From positions 82,463,528 to 82,527,527 of the forward strand of contig CM034312.1 of NCBI GenBank assembly GCA_019925795.1: 64,000 nucleotides of DNA. Reading direction: 5' to 3'. How positions within the stretch are numbered: the stretch's first letter is position 1; each line of letters begins with the position of its first letter. The stretch is from Dendrobium chrysotoxum. Its lineage: Eukaryota; Streptophyta; Magnoliopsida; Asparagales; Orchidaceae. Of this stretch, positions 10,266-22,094 are shown in pieces. The notes below the pieces were generated by a model. That model was not told the DNA's origin and searched no databases. It was given only the letters and a program-made list of their open reading frames with translations. Both the position numbers and the translations under genes were made by a program.

Positions 10266-11932
10266 TAGTAGAATGCCCGGACCCTCATTCCAATCTTATT
10301 TACGTTAATGAGTATATTAATTATAATTTTTAGTAAAGTATATGAAATTTAATAATAAATTAAAAGTTATTACATAATATCAGAATTAGTAATAATTAAA
10401 AGCATTTTAATTAATTAATTATATGAAATAGATATATTTATATGTTTTAATTAATGAGAATTATATCAATTAAAATATATATTAATAAGTGAATTAATTA
10501 AATATATGTTATATTTATAAAGAAATATACTAATTTAGTAATAATTATAAGCATTAAAATATTGTAGTAATTAATTATTAAAGCAGCCTTTGTTATATAT
10601 CAATAATAAAAAAAGAAAATTATTAATATATATTTCAATTAAAATCTTGAATAATAACTAATCATCTTATTAACTTTTTATTTACCAATTACGGAATTAA
10701 TTAAAATTGTCTATATATTATCTTAATATACTTATATGATTAATATCCTTTTGTTAGTACTAAAAGAATATATTTCTCTTTTCCAAATTCTTATATTTAG
10801 ATTAGTAACTTATTAAAATTAAATTTAACTGATATATTTAATTCATATGCTTTTATTTAAATGAAAAACTAAGAAGTAAAATATGTATATATTGAATCAA
10901 TTAAAAGCATTTATTTATTGCGAAATTATTTATTACAAAATATTTATTGATGTATTATATTTTAATTTACTATAATGTTATACATTTGATATTCTCGAAA
11001 TAAATATCTCATTTTGATATTATATATATATATTTTAAAAAAATGATATAAGAGAAACGTTTTTACTTTTTGTTTCTAATGAACATTTTTAAATTAAGAT
11101 ATATTTAAATCTATTAATCTATTAGTTTTTATTAATCTATTAATTTTTAAATATTTTTTTGTATATAACTTCTATTTCCTTTAAATTTTTCTCAAAATTA
11201 CTCTCAAACATTAGCACGCCCATTAAATATAAATGATATTATAATTATTTTTCAAATATTTGAATAAATTCTATTAATATTACATTAGTACAAATAATTA
11301 AGTTAAATATAAATTTACTTATTCCACAAATTTAACCTATATTTTACAAGTTTACTTATTAATTTAAAATGTAAATGAAATCATTTCATTAAGTTAAATA
11401 AAAATAGATATATATATTTAATATACTTAATTAATTAATAAGCTTATAATGATTACTAAATGTAGTTTTATTTAATAATATTTATTTTAATATTAAATTT
11501 GGTACAATATAATATAATTTTTTCAAATTCTTTTTTCATACAACTTTGTCCTCTAAAAATAAATTAGATTTTATATATTTTGAGAAATCACTAAAAATTG
11601 CTTTGCTGAAATGTAATAAGACCGACTTAATAATTTTTTAAGATAAATAGCAGCGTAATCATTATTACCTAAATAAAAACTTTTAAATATTACCGATTTT
11701 GGTATTCTCTAATGATTACTAATTTATTCATATATATCATAGAATTTTATTTTATTTAGCACTTAGTTGAAATTTTCATCTATAAATATAACTTATATTT
11801 AAATGATTACATTATTAAAATAAATATATAATAATATAATGAAATAAATATTAAAATAAAATTATACTTAATATATTCATTTAATTATTATGCTTTAAAT
11901 TTATACATAGTATACTATTACTCGCCCTCCCT

Positions 11933-11990
11933 CTCAGTCTCTCTCTCTCTAACTCTCTCTAACCTCTCTCTCTATCTCTCTCCTCCTTCA
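11933..11990. repeat. CT-rich microsatellite
   Basis: Imperfect (CT)n tract inside the Mutator-like element. Confidence 0.85.
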
Positions 11991-12240
11991 ATGTGCTTAA
12001 TATTTGTTCTAATGCAATAGATTTTAAAGTTTAAAATTCGCTTTTTGTCTAAATCAGGTTCTACCATCACAAAAAAGTTCTACAAAAATCATATTTTTAT
12101 AGGCAAAACAAAGCTTTAAAAAATTTAATTTTTTTTTAAAAAAAGCACGCCTAATGCTGGGTCCAGCACTCCTTCAGGCTTCACGAATTCTCTGAGCTGC
12201 AGCTCACGGACCTGCTTTGCTTGCCGTGGATCAATCCGCA

Positions 12241-12260
12241 GGGGGGGGGGGGGGGGGGGG
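12241..12260. repeat. G20 homopolymer
   Basis: Twenty consecutive G following a GC-rich patch at the inner edge of the right inverted repeat of the Mutator-like element. Confidence 0.95.
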
Positions 12261-12279
12261 TCCGGTTCTCCAAGAAGAA

Positions 12280-12410
12280 AACGCATTGGCCCTTTGCATT
12301 TTCTGCACAAAACGCAGTGAGACTTTGCGTTTTCTAAACACACACGTGTTTTTTTGTGTAAAACGTAACCGTACTTTGCGTTTTCTTACAAAACGCAACC
12401 ACTGTTCACG
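12280..12410. repeat. Subterminal tandem motifs, right arm of Mutator-like element
   Basis: Repeats of TTTGCGTTTTCT and ACAAAACGCA at about 30-base spacing mirror those at 10105-10265. Confidence 0.65.
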
Positions 12411-12495
12411 TTGATGATTTTTTTTTAAATTTTTTTATTTTAATGATCCTATAACTAAAACAATTTAGTATCATGATCCTTTCGAAAATTTTCCC

Positions 12496-12504
12496 AGATT
12501 TTTT
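12496..12504. repeat. 9-bp target duplication of Mutator-like element, right
   Basis: AGATTTTTT, matching 10005-10013. The site is T-rich, so some caution is needed about the exact boundary. Confidence 0.75.
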
Positions 12505-14050
12505 TTGTTTTTGGATAAAATAGCACCGAAAACAACTACTGATATTTATTAAAATCAGCAGCACTTTTCACTTTTCAGTACAAGTTTTTAAAGATTTTGA
12601 GCTTCTGAATTCACTGAAGTACCAAACCAGCAGATCTCTTTAGAGTCTCCCACTGTTGAAAGCTTGGAGGGGAACTTATTTAAAATTTAAATAAGTTGCT
12701 TTCCAAAGTTCTCAGATTAAAAGCAATCTGAAAAGAAAAAAAAAAAAAGAAAAATAAGAAGAAAAAGTGATTTTAAAATTCAAATTAATCAATTAGACTG
12801 TAATTCAAAGAACATTTATAATATGAAAAAAAGGTTGTATTAATGATATGCCAAAAATTTCATCTAAAAAATAAAGGTTGACATGATTAAGCTTGACAAG
12901 AAGTAAAAACAAATAACATCTCAATAATTGAGAGTTTGGGGCGGTACAAATGTCATTGAGCAAAAAATCAATCGGGAGATAGGATCTAAGTGCTATACTG
13001 GAAAAAAGTGTAACATCACGAGAGCCGCTTCTTGAATCATTCTCAGGAAAAAAAAAAAAAATACTACATGATCGAAATCACTTCTTAAAACTATAGGAGT
13101 CATCTTTAGAATCCAACTTCTTGATGAATAATTTTTAGTTGTATATAAGGATACTGATGGTGATGTTAATTACTTAAATGAGGGAGATTGTGAAATCCAT
13201 TAAATAATATTTTTAAATATTGATCCACCTTTTGGTATAGAGGCTAAAAAATTAAAAGTGTTCATACAAGAGCACTCATTAGATTATCATCCTTAAGAAC
13301 TCATACCAATGAGATAAAATCACGAGATCATCAGGTCAAAATAGTTATCTCGATGGTTAATTTTGAATTATTATATCGATGATTTGTATATACACCTTGG
13401 AAAAGGTTAGAAAACAGGACCGAGCCAATCGATTCACTTATTCGACTATGAATCGGCTCTCCGACTAATTCAAATCATTATTAAAATCATTTCTCCTTAG
13501 AATTAAAATCACTCTATAACTATATCATATTCAATGTTACAACATTTGTATTGAGAGGATTGTTTTATCTTATCTTTGATAATGGTTGAACTATTTTAAA
13601 TATGTGAATTCAAAATATTTTTAAATTCTTATGAAAGTTGACATATTTCAAACATATTTCTTCATCATACAATCATAAATATGACAAATATTTACTCAAT
13701 TCTAAGATTTTATTTTATACAAAATAATTTAATTTTTTTAAATTTTATAATACATAATTATAAAATACTTCAAAAAAAATATAAAATTTCTTCTATTTAC
13801 AAAAAGTAGCTCAATCATAGACATTGCAAATAAAAAAATAATTTTTTTTTCAACTTCTCATACCAATTTTTTGAACTATTTTTTATTGGTTTTAAAATAA
13901 TAATTGTCCTGTCTTTCCCTAAATAAATTAATATAAAGAGCTGACGAAAATCATAACTGAACAAACATATTACCCAAAAAATCCACAAATTTCATTACAG
14001 TAAGAAAGAAAAAAACCCCTAACTCTTTGAAGTTTCAATCTCCTCTCTAA
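12505..14050. other. AT-rich intergenic DNA
   Basis: No gene or known repeat recognised. A 25-base perfect palindrome (12673-12697, AACTTATTTAAA and its complement around one A) is present. The last part is the 3' flank of the gene at 14051-14626. Confidence 0.4.
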
Positions 14051-14626
14051 TCAAGAAATGCCAAGACCCCCATCCGCCGGCGCCGGCGGCGAAACCCCGA
14101 CGGAGACAGCCCCTTCCTTCTCCGGCCCTCGAGCGGGAGATGAAGCCGGAGTGTAAAACACCGGGGACTCGCACGGTGTCGCGAACAAATCATCTTCTTC
14201 CTTCTCTTCGAACTCCAAACCCTCCCTATCTTCCTCTTTTATCGTATAAAGCACTCTCGAAGGCCCAAACACCACTGCCCGCCAGATGGCCAGCTCACAT
14301 TCTTCGTCCACCTCCTCCTCCACCTCCGCCGCCGCCGCCGCCGCCGCCTGGATCTTTACCTGCTCGCCGCTGGAGGAACAGAGCACCGGAGAATCCCCGG
14401 CGGGTTCAACACGTGACCGAATCTTACAGAAAAGAAAGTTGAGCACTGTGGATTCTTTAAAGTAGGCACCTTTGCAACCGAGCTCAACGTTGCCGGCGAG
14501 GGGTTGTTTCTGGCGTCGCCGGCGGTGGCAGAGAAACCAGAGGAGCGTGACGGCGAGGCAGAGGAGAGAGAGGGCGAAGACGACGAAAATGAGGAGGGTT
14601 AAGCCGAGCTTGCTGTAACTTCTCAT
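14051..14626 (-). CDS. Small single-pass membrane protein of unknown function
   Basis: An uninterrupted 191-residue frame, intronless, ATG at 14624-14626 and TGA at 14051-14053. Residues about 8-33 form one strong hydrophobic helix (LTLLIFVVFALSLLCLAVTL), followed directly by HRRRRQK, so the rest is probably cytosolic. The middle holds an alanine run encoded by a GCC repeat (14325-14347 on the plus strand), then an acidic segment EVEEEVDEECELAIW. The conserved-looking C-terminal part has RVLYTIKEEDREGLEFE and a serine/proline block FATPCESPVFYTPASSPAR. The TIKEED and ATPCxSPxxYTP words recall a family of uncharacterised plant membrane proteins, from memory only. The gene is strikingly GC-rich amid AT-rich DNA, which supports real coding. 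No function is proposed. Confidence 0.82.
   Translation of the reverse strand: MRSYSKLGLTLLIFVVFALSLLCLAVTLLWFLCHRRRRQKQPLAGNVELGCKGAYFKESTVLNFLFCKIRSRVEPAGDSPVLCSSSGEQVKIQAAAAAAAEVEEEVDEECELAIWRAVVFGPSRVLYTIKEEDREGLEFEEKEEDDLFATPCESPVFYTPASSPARGPEKEGAVSVGVSPPAPADGGLGIS
14325..14347. repeat. GCC trinucleotide repeat within the gene
   Basis: The CGCCGC-type run encodes the alanine stretch on the minus strand; its length may vary between individuals. Confidence 0.85.
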
Positions 14627-14966
14627 TTCTTCTTCCCGATGAGGGGAGTAAACCGAAAGGCGTCGATGGAAGGCTATTAAAGCCGAGTGAAGTCTCTTAA
14701 ATGAAGGTGGTGCGGTGGGGGAGGAGAATTACCAGATTAGGAGGTAAGAGGTGTACTGCGGAACCTGCGAATGTACGGATGACCGTCTGTAGCCGGTAGG
14801 ACTGCCGTTGGGGAGTTATTATGGAAACATTTTCTGTTTTTTTTTTTGGGTCAAATCAAACAGAAGAAAGAAATTTGATGTTAATATGGTCTTAGTGTTT
14901 AAAATATTGGGTTAACTTAGAAAATTGTAATTTATATGATTTATTAAAGGATAAATTAATTGTTAT
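14627..14966. other. Upstream region of the membrane-protein gene
   Basis: Expected to hold the promoter and 5' UTR of the minus-strand gene. No convincing TATA box was found. The part beyond 14820 becomes AT-rich. Confidence 0.4.
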
Positions 14967-15577
14967 TGATGCATCATCAAAAATCACATTCATCTGGCAC
15001 GAATTTCGAGACATATTTGAATTGGAAACCGTCAGTCACCACCGTTGTGGATCACCACCAACTATTGTCATCGATAACCACCAGTTACTACTACCGACAA
15101 CTACCATCATCTCCAAAATACTATCAAGATTTGACTCTGCTGTTGGATATATTTGTCCTCATGTGGACACTTTCTAAAATTTCTCCTGAGAAGATTAAGG
15201 CTTCGTTTGACACGGCTTTCTTACTGCTTCTTAAAGCTGATTTCCAGTAAAAAAATTAAAAATTTTCAACTAAAAAATTATTTTAAGAAGCAATAAAAAA
15301 GGCATCCCAAACAAAGTGTAAGCCCTGTTGTTGGGTATAAATATTTAATGTTTGTACTCTTCCTCTTATTCAACAGTGAAGAAGGGAAGATCTTTGTATC
15401 ACTTGCTACATATTGGATTTTGCAACGGGGCTAGGCCCCGTGATTTTTTTCCTTTCCAGTTTTTTCACGTAAAAAGTTCTTTAGTCTTATTACATTTATT
15501 GTTTGTGCTGAATCTTTATAATCTGCTAAGACAGAAAATTTAAATTATACCGACTCAAAATTTTCTAGCACGCAACA
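14967..15577 (+). mobile_element. Solo LTR, copia-like family A (copy 1)
   Basis: The element starts TGATGCATCATCAAAAATCA and ends TCTAGCACGCAACA, so it has the TG...CA ends of an LTR. TATAAATA at about 15336-15343 could be the LTR promoter and TTTTTTCACGTAAAAAG near the 3' end is typical of plant LTRs. Flanking pentamers GTTAT/ATTAT differ by one base. No internal retrotransposon sequence is attached. Related copies are at 20810-22094, 38203-39211 and 52939-53933. A MITE is inserted at about 15196-15322. Confidence 0.78.
15196..15322. mobile_element. MITE nested in the solo LTR
   Basis: TAAGGCTTCGTTTGACACGG at one end and GGCATCCCAAACAAAGTGTAAG at the other, with inner CTTCTTAAAGCTG and TTTTAAGAAGCAAT arms. 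Same family as 9425-9522. Confidence 0.7.
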
Positions 15578-16723
15578 ATTATATGTGATTATTTTGTTGA
15601 GTTAGTTGACTTCTTTTTATAAGCTATATAACTTATGAATTTTTTTTTATTAAATTTAATTTGATGAAAGTTATTAAAGGGGTAGATTTCTGGATATGTA
15701 TATGGGACTCTATTAACAATTGGCTATTTCACTATCTTTAATTTAATGACTTTATTGCTGGACCATGATAAGTGACGGTTGTGAATTTGTCGGGAACTCT
15801 AGAGGTCCAGTGGGGTTGGGGTTTTGGTGGAGGGGAGAGAGAAGAGAACACAAAGTTGGATAGATTCACCTCCTTCATTTATCTCTAATACTTAAAATGG
15901 AGGCTATTTATAGATGAACAAGATTACTCTAGACTCAATAATTATTTATTAATACATAATAACTCTAATACAACTTAAATATCTATTATATTTATTTAAT
16001 AGTTAACCAAATATAACCTACTTTAGAAGAGGAGGTTGGAGGGGTGTCGGTGCTAGCATGGTTAAGAGATGGCAGAGTGGGTTGTGGCTACTGTAGGGGT
16101 TGGGTTGCAATAGATTTGGGTGGGTATGGCAGTGATGTCGATTCAATCGAGCATGAATCTAATGAGATATGCATATATCATATGAGGTAGAGTCTGAGAG
16201 GTTAGATGTGGGATTCATGGAGAGACGTTGTGAGCATTCTTTGAATGGAGGTGAAGCGATAGACTAGAAGGAATTGAAATTTGTCCATTAAATGATGGGA
16301 GATGTCGATAGTTGAAGGTGAGGAGGAAGCTGTTATTAGGAATTGGGAATGATTGAGAAGGGGTCTAGGGCTGTTACAGTTTTGAATATTTTGAATTTAG
16401 TAAAATGAAAGTCATAGATGAAGTGATGTAATCTTCATAATCTTATAGAGGGGATCTTGCGAATTAGGGTTCATGATTATGGAAAGGAGACAATGCAACT
16501 AGGGCACCACTGTTATAAATCTATTGTCGGAATCGTGATAAACAATACATTTTGAGTTTATCAACAACTTCAGATATATTTTGTTTGGGGGGGGGTTATT
16601 TATACAGGTTTTTTATTTTGCTAAAAAATGAATGCAGAGTGAAATATAATACAATATATATTCTTTGGAGTTATTTTGATTAGTGTAAAAAAATACAAAT
16701 GATGAAAGTGCACTTATATTACT
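15578..16723. other. Unassigned intergenic DNA with LTR-like traces
   Basis: The part at about 15780-15930 (AGAACACAAAG ... GGCTATTTATAGATG) resembles the antisense promoter side of a plant LTR. The G-rich 16030-16350 part has no recognised identity. No coding frame is supported. Confidence 0.35.
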
Positions 16724-18347
16724 TGATAGTGCTTAAGACACAAGAGAGAAGGTGAATTAGTCATTTAAAATCTTTTTGCTTAATACAAATGAAATATGCA
16801 GAAACGATTTAGAAGAATAAGCTATTCAAATAAAACCACAAGCAAACAAGATTTTAGTTTTAAACTTTTAGAAAACTTTTTTTTTTGTTTTTAATTTCAT
16901 AAACAAAAATTCAACCAATAATTTTATCACCAACATTTCTTCCACAGAAATAAACAAAAATAAACTAACAAAATCGTTCACCAAGATAACCGAATGTAAA
17001 CTCAAGAAATCTTCCACAAGATATTCAAAAGTAAAATCAGAGTGCGAACAATAAATTGGAAGAAAGTAACAGCAGAAATGTAAAGTTACGCAAACCAGAT
17101 TTATAGTGATTCGATTGAATTGACCTACATCCACTTCCCAAAGATTCTTCTCATTGGGTATTGTAATAAAAGTGTCTCTTCGTTAGCACACAACTAGGTG
17201 GAGAAGTCCCTCTCCCTTGACCGGGCGAAGAATAACCTTTACAGACTCTGAAGAATCTCCCTCCTTCCGCCTCTTGGCCCGGCAGAAATGTGGTCCCTCC
17301 TTTAGCTCCTCGCTCCGACGGAGATGTCGATCCCTCCATTTGCTTCCTGGCTTGGCGAAGATGCCGATCCCTCCTTTCGCATCCTCGGCCCAACGGTGAT
17401 GTCAATCCCTCCTTTCATCTCCTCGGCCTGGCAGAGATGCCAACCCTCCTTATGCTCCTTGCAACGATGAAGATAATGTCCCTCCTCTCGCCTCCTCGGC
17501 TCGATAGAGATACCAATGCCAGCCTCCTCAGCTAGGAGTCTTTCATAGCAAAGACCCTTGTTCCTAAAGCTCTCCTCCAAGAGCTTCACCAAATACAACT
17601 AGAAGACCAAAGGTGCAGGCTAGCCAGAGCAACTGTGTGACCACTCTCATGCCCCTTAACTCCCTTAAGGCACTCTCCTTCTCTCAACCACACCTCCTTT
17701 CTCTCCCTTATGAAGTAGGCTCTCTAAGCTATCTGTTAAGAAGAAAATGTCTCTAACTGCTCATGAATTCTTTCTCTCAAGACTTAACAAGAGTTTATAA
17801 AGTAGGCTTGAAAAAATCCTAATTTTCAAATTTACGCCTTCTGATCGTACAATATGTTGCTCAGTTCATACAATATGATTAGTTTAATTCGCTCGAAGAT
17901 CGTCCTGTATAATACACAATAGTCAAGTATGATTAGTTATATCAAATCACAAATCGCCCAGGACAAATCAAGTTCGTCCAATTGAGCTCTTTGTTGATCG
18001 TCTAGTACGATCAAATCGTAGAGTATGATAATTAATGATTGATTAGATCCTGATTCGATTCCATAATCTATGAGATTAAGTTAGACAATTTTAATTAATG
18101 TTTGTGCAGTACGAACCAGTTTGTACAATACGATCAGTACAAATTAAAAACATTCAAATTTGTCTATTTTAAGTAACATAGATTTGACAACAGGGTATTA
18201 TCAAAATAGTTGATAGTACAGTACAATTTAAGGCAGTACAATACAATTAGTTATAGCCCAATTTTAATTAATATTTTTTAATTAAATGTTTGAATTAATT
18301 TGTGTTTGAACATAGCGCACAGTACGATCTTGATCATACTAGAAAAC
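16724..18347. mobile_element. Putative SIRE/Maximus-like LTR remnant
   Basis: It begins TGATAGTGCTTAAGACACAA followed by GAGAGAAGGTGAATTAG, and contains ATTTATAGTGATTCGATTGA and CCTACATCCACTTCCC, phrases typical of long copia LTRs of the SIRE/Maximus group (from memory). A minisatellite sits inside. The right end (near 18347, AGAAAACA) is a guess and no target duplication was found. Confidence 0.5.
17235..17545. repeat. GC-rich minisatellite, about 40-bp units
   Basis: About seven imperfect units share the words GATCCCTCCTTTCGC, CTCCTCGGCCC and GCGRAGATGCC. It lies within the putative LTR at 16724-18347. Open frames across it are by-products of the repeat. Confidence 0.85.
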
Positions 18348-19075
18348 AGGTGGATAACGGTGGTGTTAGGCGGCAGCAGGGATGGTCTGAGGGTGGGTGG
18401 TCAATAGGTAGCCAACGACTGCAAGCATCGGTGTTGTAGGCGACCGGCAACAACAACAGTGTGCTTGTAATGTATTTTGAAATTTAATAGAAAACATATG
18501 AGTTTTGAATACATAAAAAAATAAATTATGAAGTGAATTTAAAATTCATTACAATTTTGCTTTTTATTTCATTTTTATCAGCCCAAATACTAAAAATTTA
18601 TAAAACTCTTACATTCGAAATAATTTTCACTCACTTTTCATCAAACTGAATATACCCTTTACCTTTGTTGAACATGGTTCAAAACCATTTGGAAGACATG
18701 TTCTAAAATCTCTTTACAGGTTAAAAATCCATATCATGATCATTTTTTGATGAAATATATTGAAATTATGAAAAATTTATGAATATTATTGAAATGTACT
18801 CCTTAATATACTCCTTGTAATGATCATCATTATTTAAACTACTATTAAGAAAAAAAAAAAAAAGAGTTTTTGATTTCATGAAAATAGTAAATCGTCAATT
18901 TTATTGAATTTTAACTAAGAAATAAGTCAAGAGCATTTTATACATTTTTTATGGCATGAGTATAAGATAAACCATATTAATAAAAAATATTTGATAAAAT
19001 ATAAGCTAGAATATTTGTGGTAGTAGAGTGAGGAAGTTTAATATCTTAGTTTTGTAAGAAGATCTATCATACATA
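18348..19075. other. Unassigned AT-rich sequence
   Basis: A short G-rich stretch at 18350-18470 resembles that at 49800-49975; both may be parts of minisatellite-bearing LTRs. Nothing else recognised. Confidence 0.35.
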
Positions 19076-19480
19076 CTAATAAAAGAGTGATGAAAGCGAC
19101 ATCAAATTTTTTATGTGAAAAAATAGAAAAAAAATTCGAGGTCTGACATGTTGAAATAATCTACTATGTAAGTAAGATTGCAGAAGTACACCATTCATCT
19201 TAATTAGAGAAGATACTATTATAAAGTTGGAAACAGTAGCTTGGTCTTCTATGATTGCAGTAGAGATTGTTTGAGTAGTAGTACAAGTGATGGTATTCAA
19301 ACAATGATGGTCGATTGATGGGATTTGGTTTAAAATGGTGGGGTGATGATGGTTGGACAATAGTGGTCAGACAACGTTGAATGGGACGATGGTTGGATGA
19401 TGACGAACGAGAGACGATAGTCGTGCGAAGAAGATGATTGACAGTAGTGATTATTAACAATGAATGTTGGGTGAAACTTT
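19076..19480 (-). mobile_element. Degenerate LTR fragment, family A
   Basis: Read on the minus strand it has TTTTTTCACATAAAAAATTTG and a GATGGT/GGTTGG-rich minisatellite-like region in the same relative order as the solo LTRs of family A. Ends are not defined. Confidence 0.5.
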
Positions 19481-19548
19481 AGAGTTATTCCAATCTCAAA
19501 ACTCTCTCCACTTTCAAGTTATGGTCAAAATTTAACCTTTTTATGTGG

Positions 19549-19556
19549 ATAATATG
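19549..19556. repeat. 8-bp target duplication, left (hAT-like copy 1)
   Basis: ATAATATG, matched by ATAATACG at 20320-20327 (seven of eight). Confidence 0.7.
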
Positions 19557-20319
19557 TAGGGGTGTCAAAATCTGACACAACCCAAAAATTCGACTCGAAC
19601 CCGACCCGAAAAATTCGGATTCGGGCCAACTCGTTAAAGAAACGGGTCGGGTTCGGGTCTAATTTCTGGACCCGTTTAGATTTCGGGTCAGATTTGGGTT
19701 GACCTGGCAACCCAAAATCAACCCAAGGTTGACCTGGGTCCGGGTCTGCAATCCGCTAGGCGCTAGCCACTAGCCTTCCCACCTTCAGTTCCGTCAATTT
19801 TTTCACCAGGCGAGATGGGAGTCATGAGACTGCCTCGATCTGGCCACCTCACCTCACCACGCGTGACGCACCCAGCCACCCATGGGCCATGACCCTCGGC
19901 AGTCGCCCACGCGGCATGTCGCACTGGCAGCGGACGCCCGCAAGCCCACAAGGCACGCGACCTGGCCAGTGGCCGCCTCGCCTAGCACGTCAGCCGCTTG
20001 GCTCGCCTCGCCTGGCCCGCTAGGTCTCCTGACACGCCTGGCCAGTGGCCGCCTTGCCTAACACACATGGCCTCCTCGCCTGACATGCTTGCAAGGGGCT
20101 CCGCACCCGCTGGCTGGCTTCGCCTATTCGCAAAATCCCTGTTCAGATCCTGCTTCGTAGGTTGGGTTGAGTCAACCCGGTAATCCGCATGGGTCTGGTC
20201 CGGGTTGACAAACATGACCCGTTTGCAAAACCAGGTCAGGTTAGTGTCAACCCGTTTAATGGCCGAGTCAAGTCGGGTTTGACCCGAATCCGACCTATTG
20301 ACCCGAATTGACACCCCTA
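19557..20319. mobile_element. hAT-like non-autonomous element, TAGGGGTGTCAA family (copy 1)
   Basis: The ends are TAGGGGTGTCAAAATCTGAC and CCCGAATTGACACCCCTA. The interior is full of GGGTCGGGTTCGGGTC-type words, with a GC-rich heart (19740-20150). An 8-bp duplication with one mismatch fits the hAT superfamily. No transposase is encoded. Two more copies lie at 23188-23616 and 46646-47134. Confidence 0.8.
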
Positions 20320-20439
20320 ATAATACGGATATACTTATAGCTTTTTAGCGTGACATTTTGATAAATTTATCTAACATCTAAAAAGCTCTTTATCATATGT
20401 ATCATATTGATTTTTTTGAACATTGCCTATTTTTTTAGC

Positions 20440-20792
20440 GTTTAAGTATTTTAATGATATCATAATTGAGTGATTTTGAGCTTGTTAAATTTCTCTCATC
20501 TAGATGCTTGATTTAATTAAGAGCACACACGATTTAAAGATCATTTGATTCTTTAATAAACGTCACAAAATTTTCAACTACACTTTAAGTACTTATTTTG
20601 AGCTAATTTGAAGTCAGATCAGATTACCTATAATGTCAATGAGTTTGTCTCATCGAGAGATTCAATTCTAATATAAATTTGCTTAAAATAAAAAATTCAA
20701 ATGATCTTGAATTTAACTCCGAAAAAATTTTATTTAAACATTACATCGAGATTTGTGATTGATCAAGACCAGATAAAATTTTGATATTATAT
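20440..20792 (-). mobile_element. Truncated, decayed LTR of family A
   Basis: It aligns by eye with the last 340 bases of the LTR at 38203-39211 (GATATCA, TTGGGCTCGTT-like, CTATAARYWTGCT and CAAGATT...GATCA words in the same order) and ends TTTTGATATTATATCAA. It lies only 17 bases before the next LTR. Confidence 0.6.
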
Positions 20793-20809
20793 CAAATTTT
20801 ATTTTATTT

Positions 20810-22094
20810 TGTTGCGGGCCAGAATATTCACGGCGGTAGAGAGATAAAGAGCTTAACGTCTTAGCATTGAATAAAGATTCAGTACACAGACAGATAAAGG
20901 GAGAGGTGTGCAAGAGTCATAAGAGACACTAAGATTTTTACAGGGAAAATGTTAAAAAGGGTAAAACCCACGGGACCTGACCAAGTTAAAATGATTATGC
21001 TAGTGTTTTAGTTGATGACAAATGATGTTCTTCCTCGAGGGAAGGCCTTGGCTCAATATAGTAAATAAATATCATATATAGAATATTAGATGATGGGAGT
21101 TGGAAGAATCCAATGATATGAGAGTTATTCTCAAGAGAAAGTTGGTATGATCGTTTGGTTGGTAGGACTATAGTTAGGCGACAGAGGTAGGATGGGCAGT
21201 AGTCGGGAAATGGAGGTAGAGGGGACTGTTGTTGAGTGATAGAGGTCGGAGAGGCTGTAGTCGGTGGGCGATGATGGTTGGAGGGATCATAGTCGGCAGG
21301 CTACTTAGGTCTAATGGATCGTAGTCGACGGGCAACAATGGTCAGATGGATCATAGTCGATTGGCGACGGTGGTCGGAGGGCTTGTGGTCGACAAGCAAC
21401 GGAGGTCAGATAAAGGTCCATCAGAGGTCGAATGAAGACCCGATTATGGCTGCCGGACGGAAATTCGATGGTAATGGTCTGGCAAAGGTCCAGCATCGGC
21501 GGTCAAGTTGTGAGGGTTCATTGGCGGTGGTGCCGAGGTGGAGCTCCAGGATGCTTCAAGCCTCAAAGCACCGAGTCTCTAACCCAGGGTCTAAGCCTCC
21601 AAAAGTTCAAATCCACTTCATGTGGGAAGAGGGGATCTACTTATAGATTTTGTCATGCCCCGTAAATATGAAGAGGATCAAGGGTAGATTCAGAGTACTC
21701 CATCGGATGACCTATCGATTATCTTGATCATAAAAAATTTACTCAGCATTTAATTGTCGTAATGATCTCATAATAAAGTGATCTTGGGCTCGTTGGATTC
21801 ATCTCATCGAGCCACTCATTTCGACTATAGACATGCTATATTTAGATATCATTCGATCATCCAATTTTTGCTATAAAGCTTCCTAACATGCTTTATATGC
21901 CTTTTATTTGTGTCCATCTAGGCTTGGATTGATCCAATTTTTAAGTTGTTAGGTTCATCTTATTAAGACGTTCAATTTGACTGTATGTTTGCTAAAATTA
22001 GAGTTTAGATGATCTCATATTTAACTTTTAAAATGATAATTTGAATATGCCTCAAGATCCATACTCGATGATGACGATTTTTTGTGACGGGTCA
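20810..22094 (-). mobile_element. Solo LTR, copia-like family A (copy 2)
   Basis: On the plus strand it runs from TGTTGCGGGCCAGAATATTC to GTGACGGGTCA, the reverse complement of a TG...CA LTR. It shares the antisense GATTTTTACAGGGAAAA and AAAACCCACGGG block with 38203-39211. A minisatellite occupies 21170-21440. Flanks are T-rich, so no target duplication can be judged. Confidence 0.72.
21170..21440. repeat. Minisatellite inside LTR (GTCGGAGGG...AGTCGGCGGGC)
   Basis: Imperfect units of about 33-40 bases built from GGTCGGAGGGAYCRTAGTCG and GGGCGACRRTGG. The same units recur at 58945-59425. Confidence 0.85.

Larger units (their letters stand above)
10014..12495. mobile_element. Non-autonomous Mutator-like element (2.48 kb)
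   Basis: The two ends are inverted: GGGGGAATTTTTAAAAGGATCA at the left and, read on the other strand, GGGAAAATTTTCGAAAGGATCA at the right. Similarity continues inwards for about 180-250 bases through AGGATCAT blocks and GCGTTTT/AAAACGC motifs. A 9-bp duplication flanks the element. Long terminal inverted repeats plus 9-bp duplications are the hallmark of Mutator-like elements. The core (10300-11930) is extremely AT-rich and shows no transposase, so the element would depend on a partner. The right arm carries a CT-rich tract, a GC-rich patch and a 20-G run. Confidence 0.8.

Noticed and set aside
12125..12414. Short frames on both strands across the G20 run
   Set aside because: They depend on the homopolymer length and lie in the inverted end of a Mutator-like element.
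17151..17598. Overlapping open frames on both strands, glycine/arginine or proline rich
   Set aside because: They are frames through a GC-rich minisatellite within a putative LTR, without motifs.
19763..20314. Open frames on both strands in the GC-rich centre of the hAT-like element
   Set aside because: The element is non-autonomous and the frames come from GGGTCGGGTT-type repeats; no transposase motif is present.
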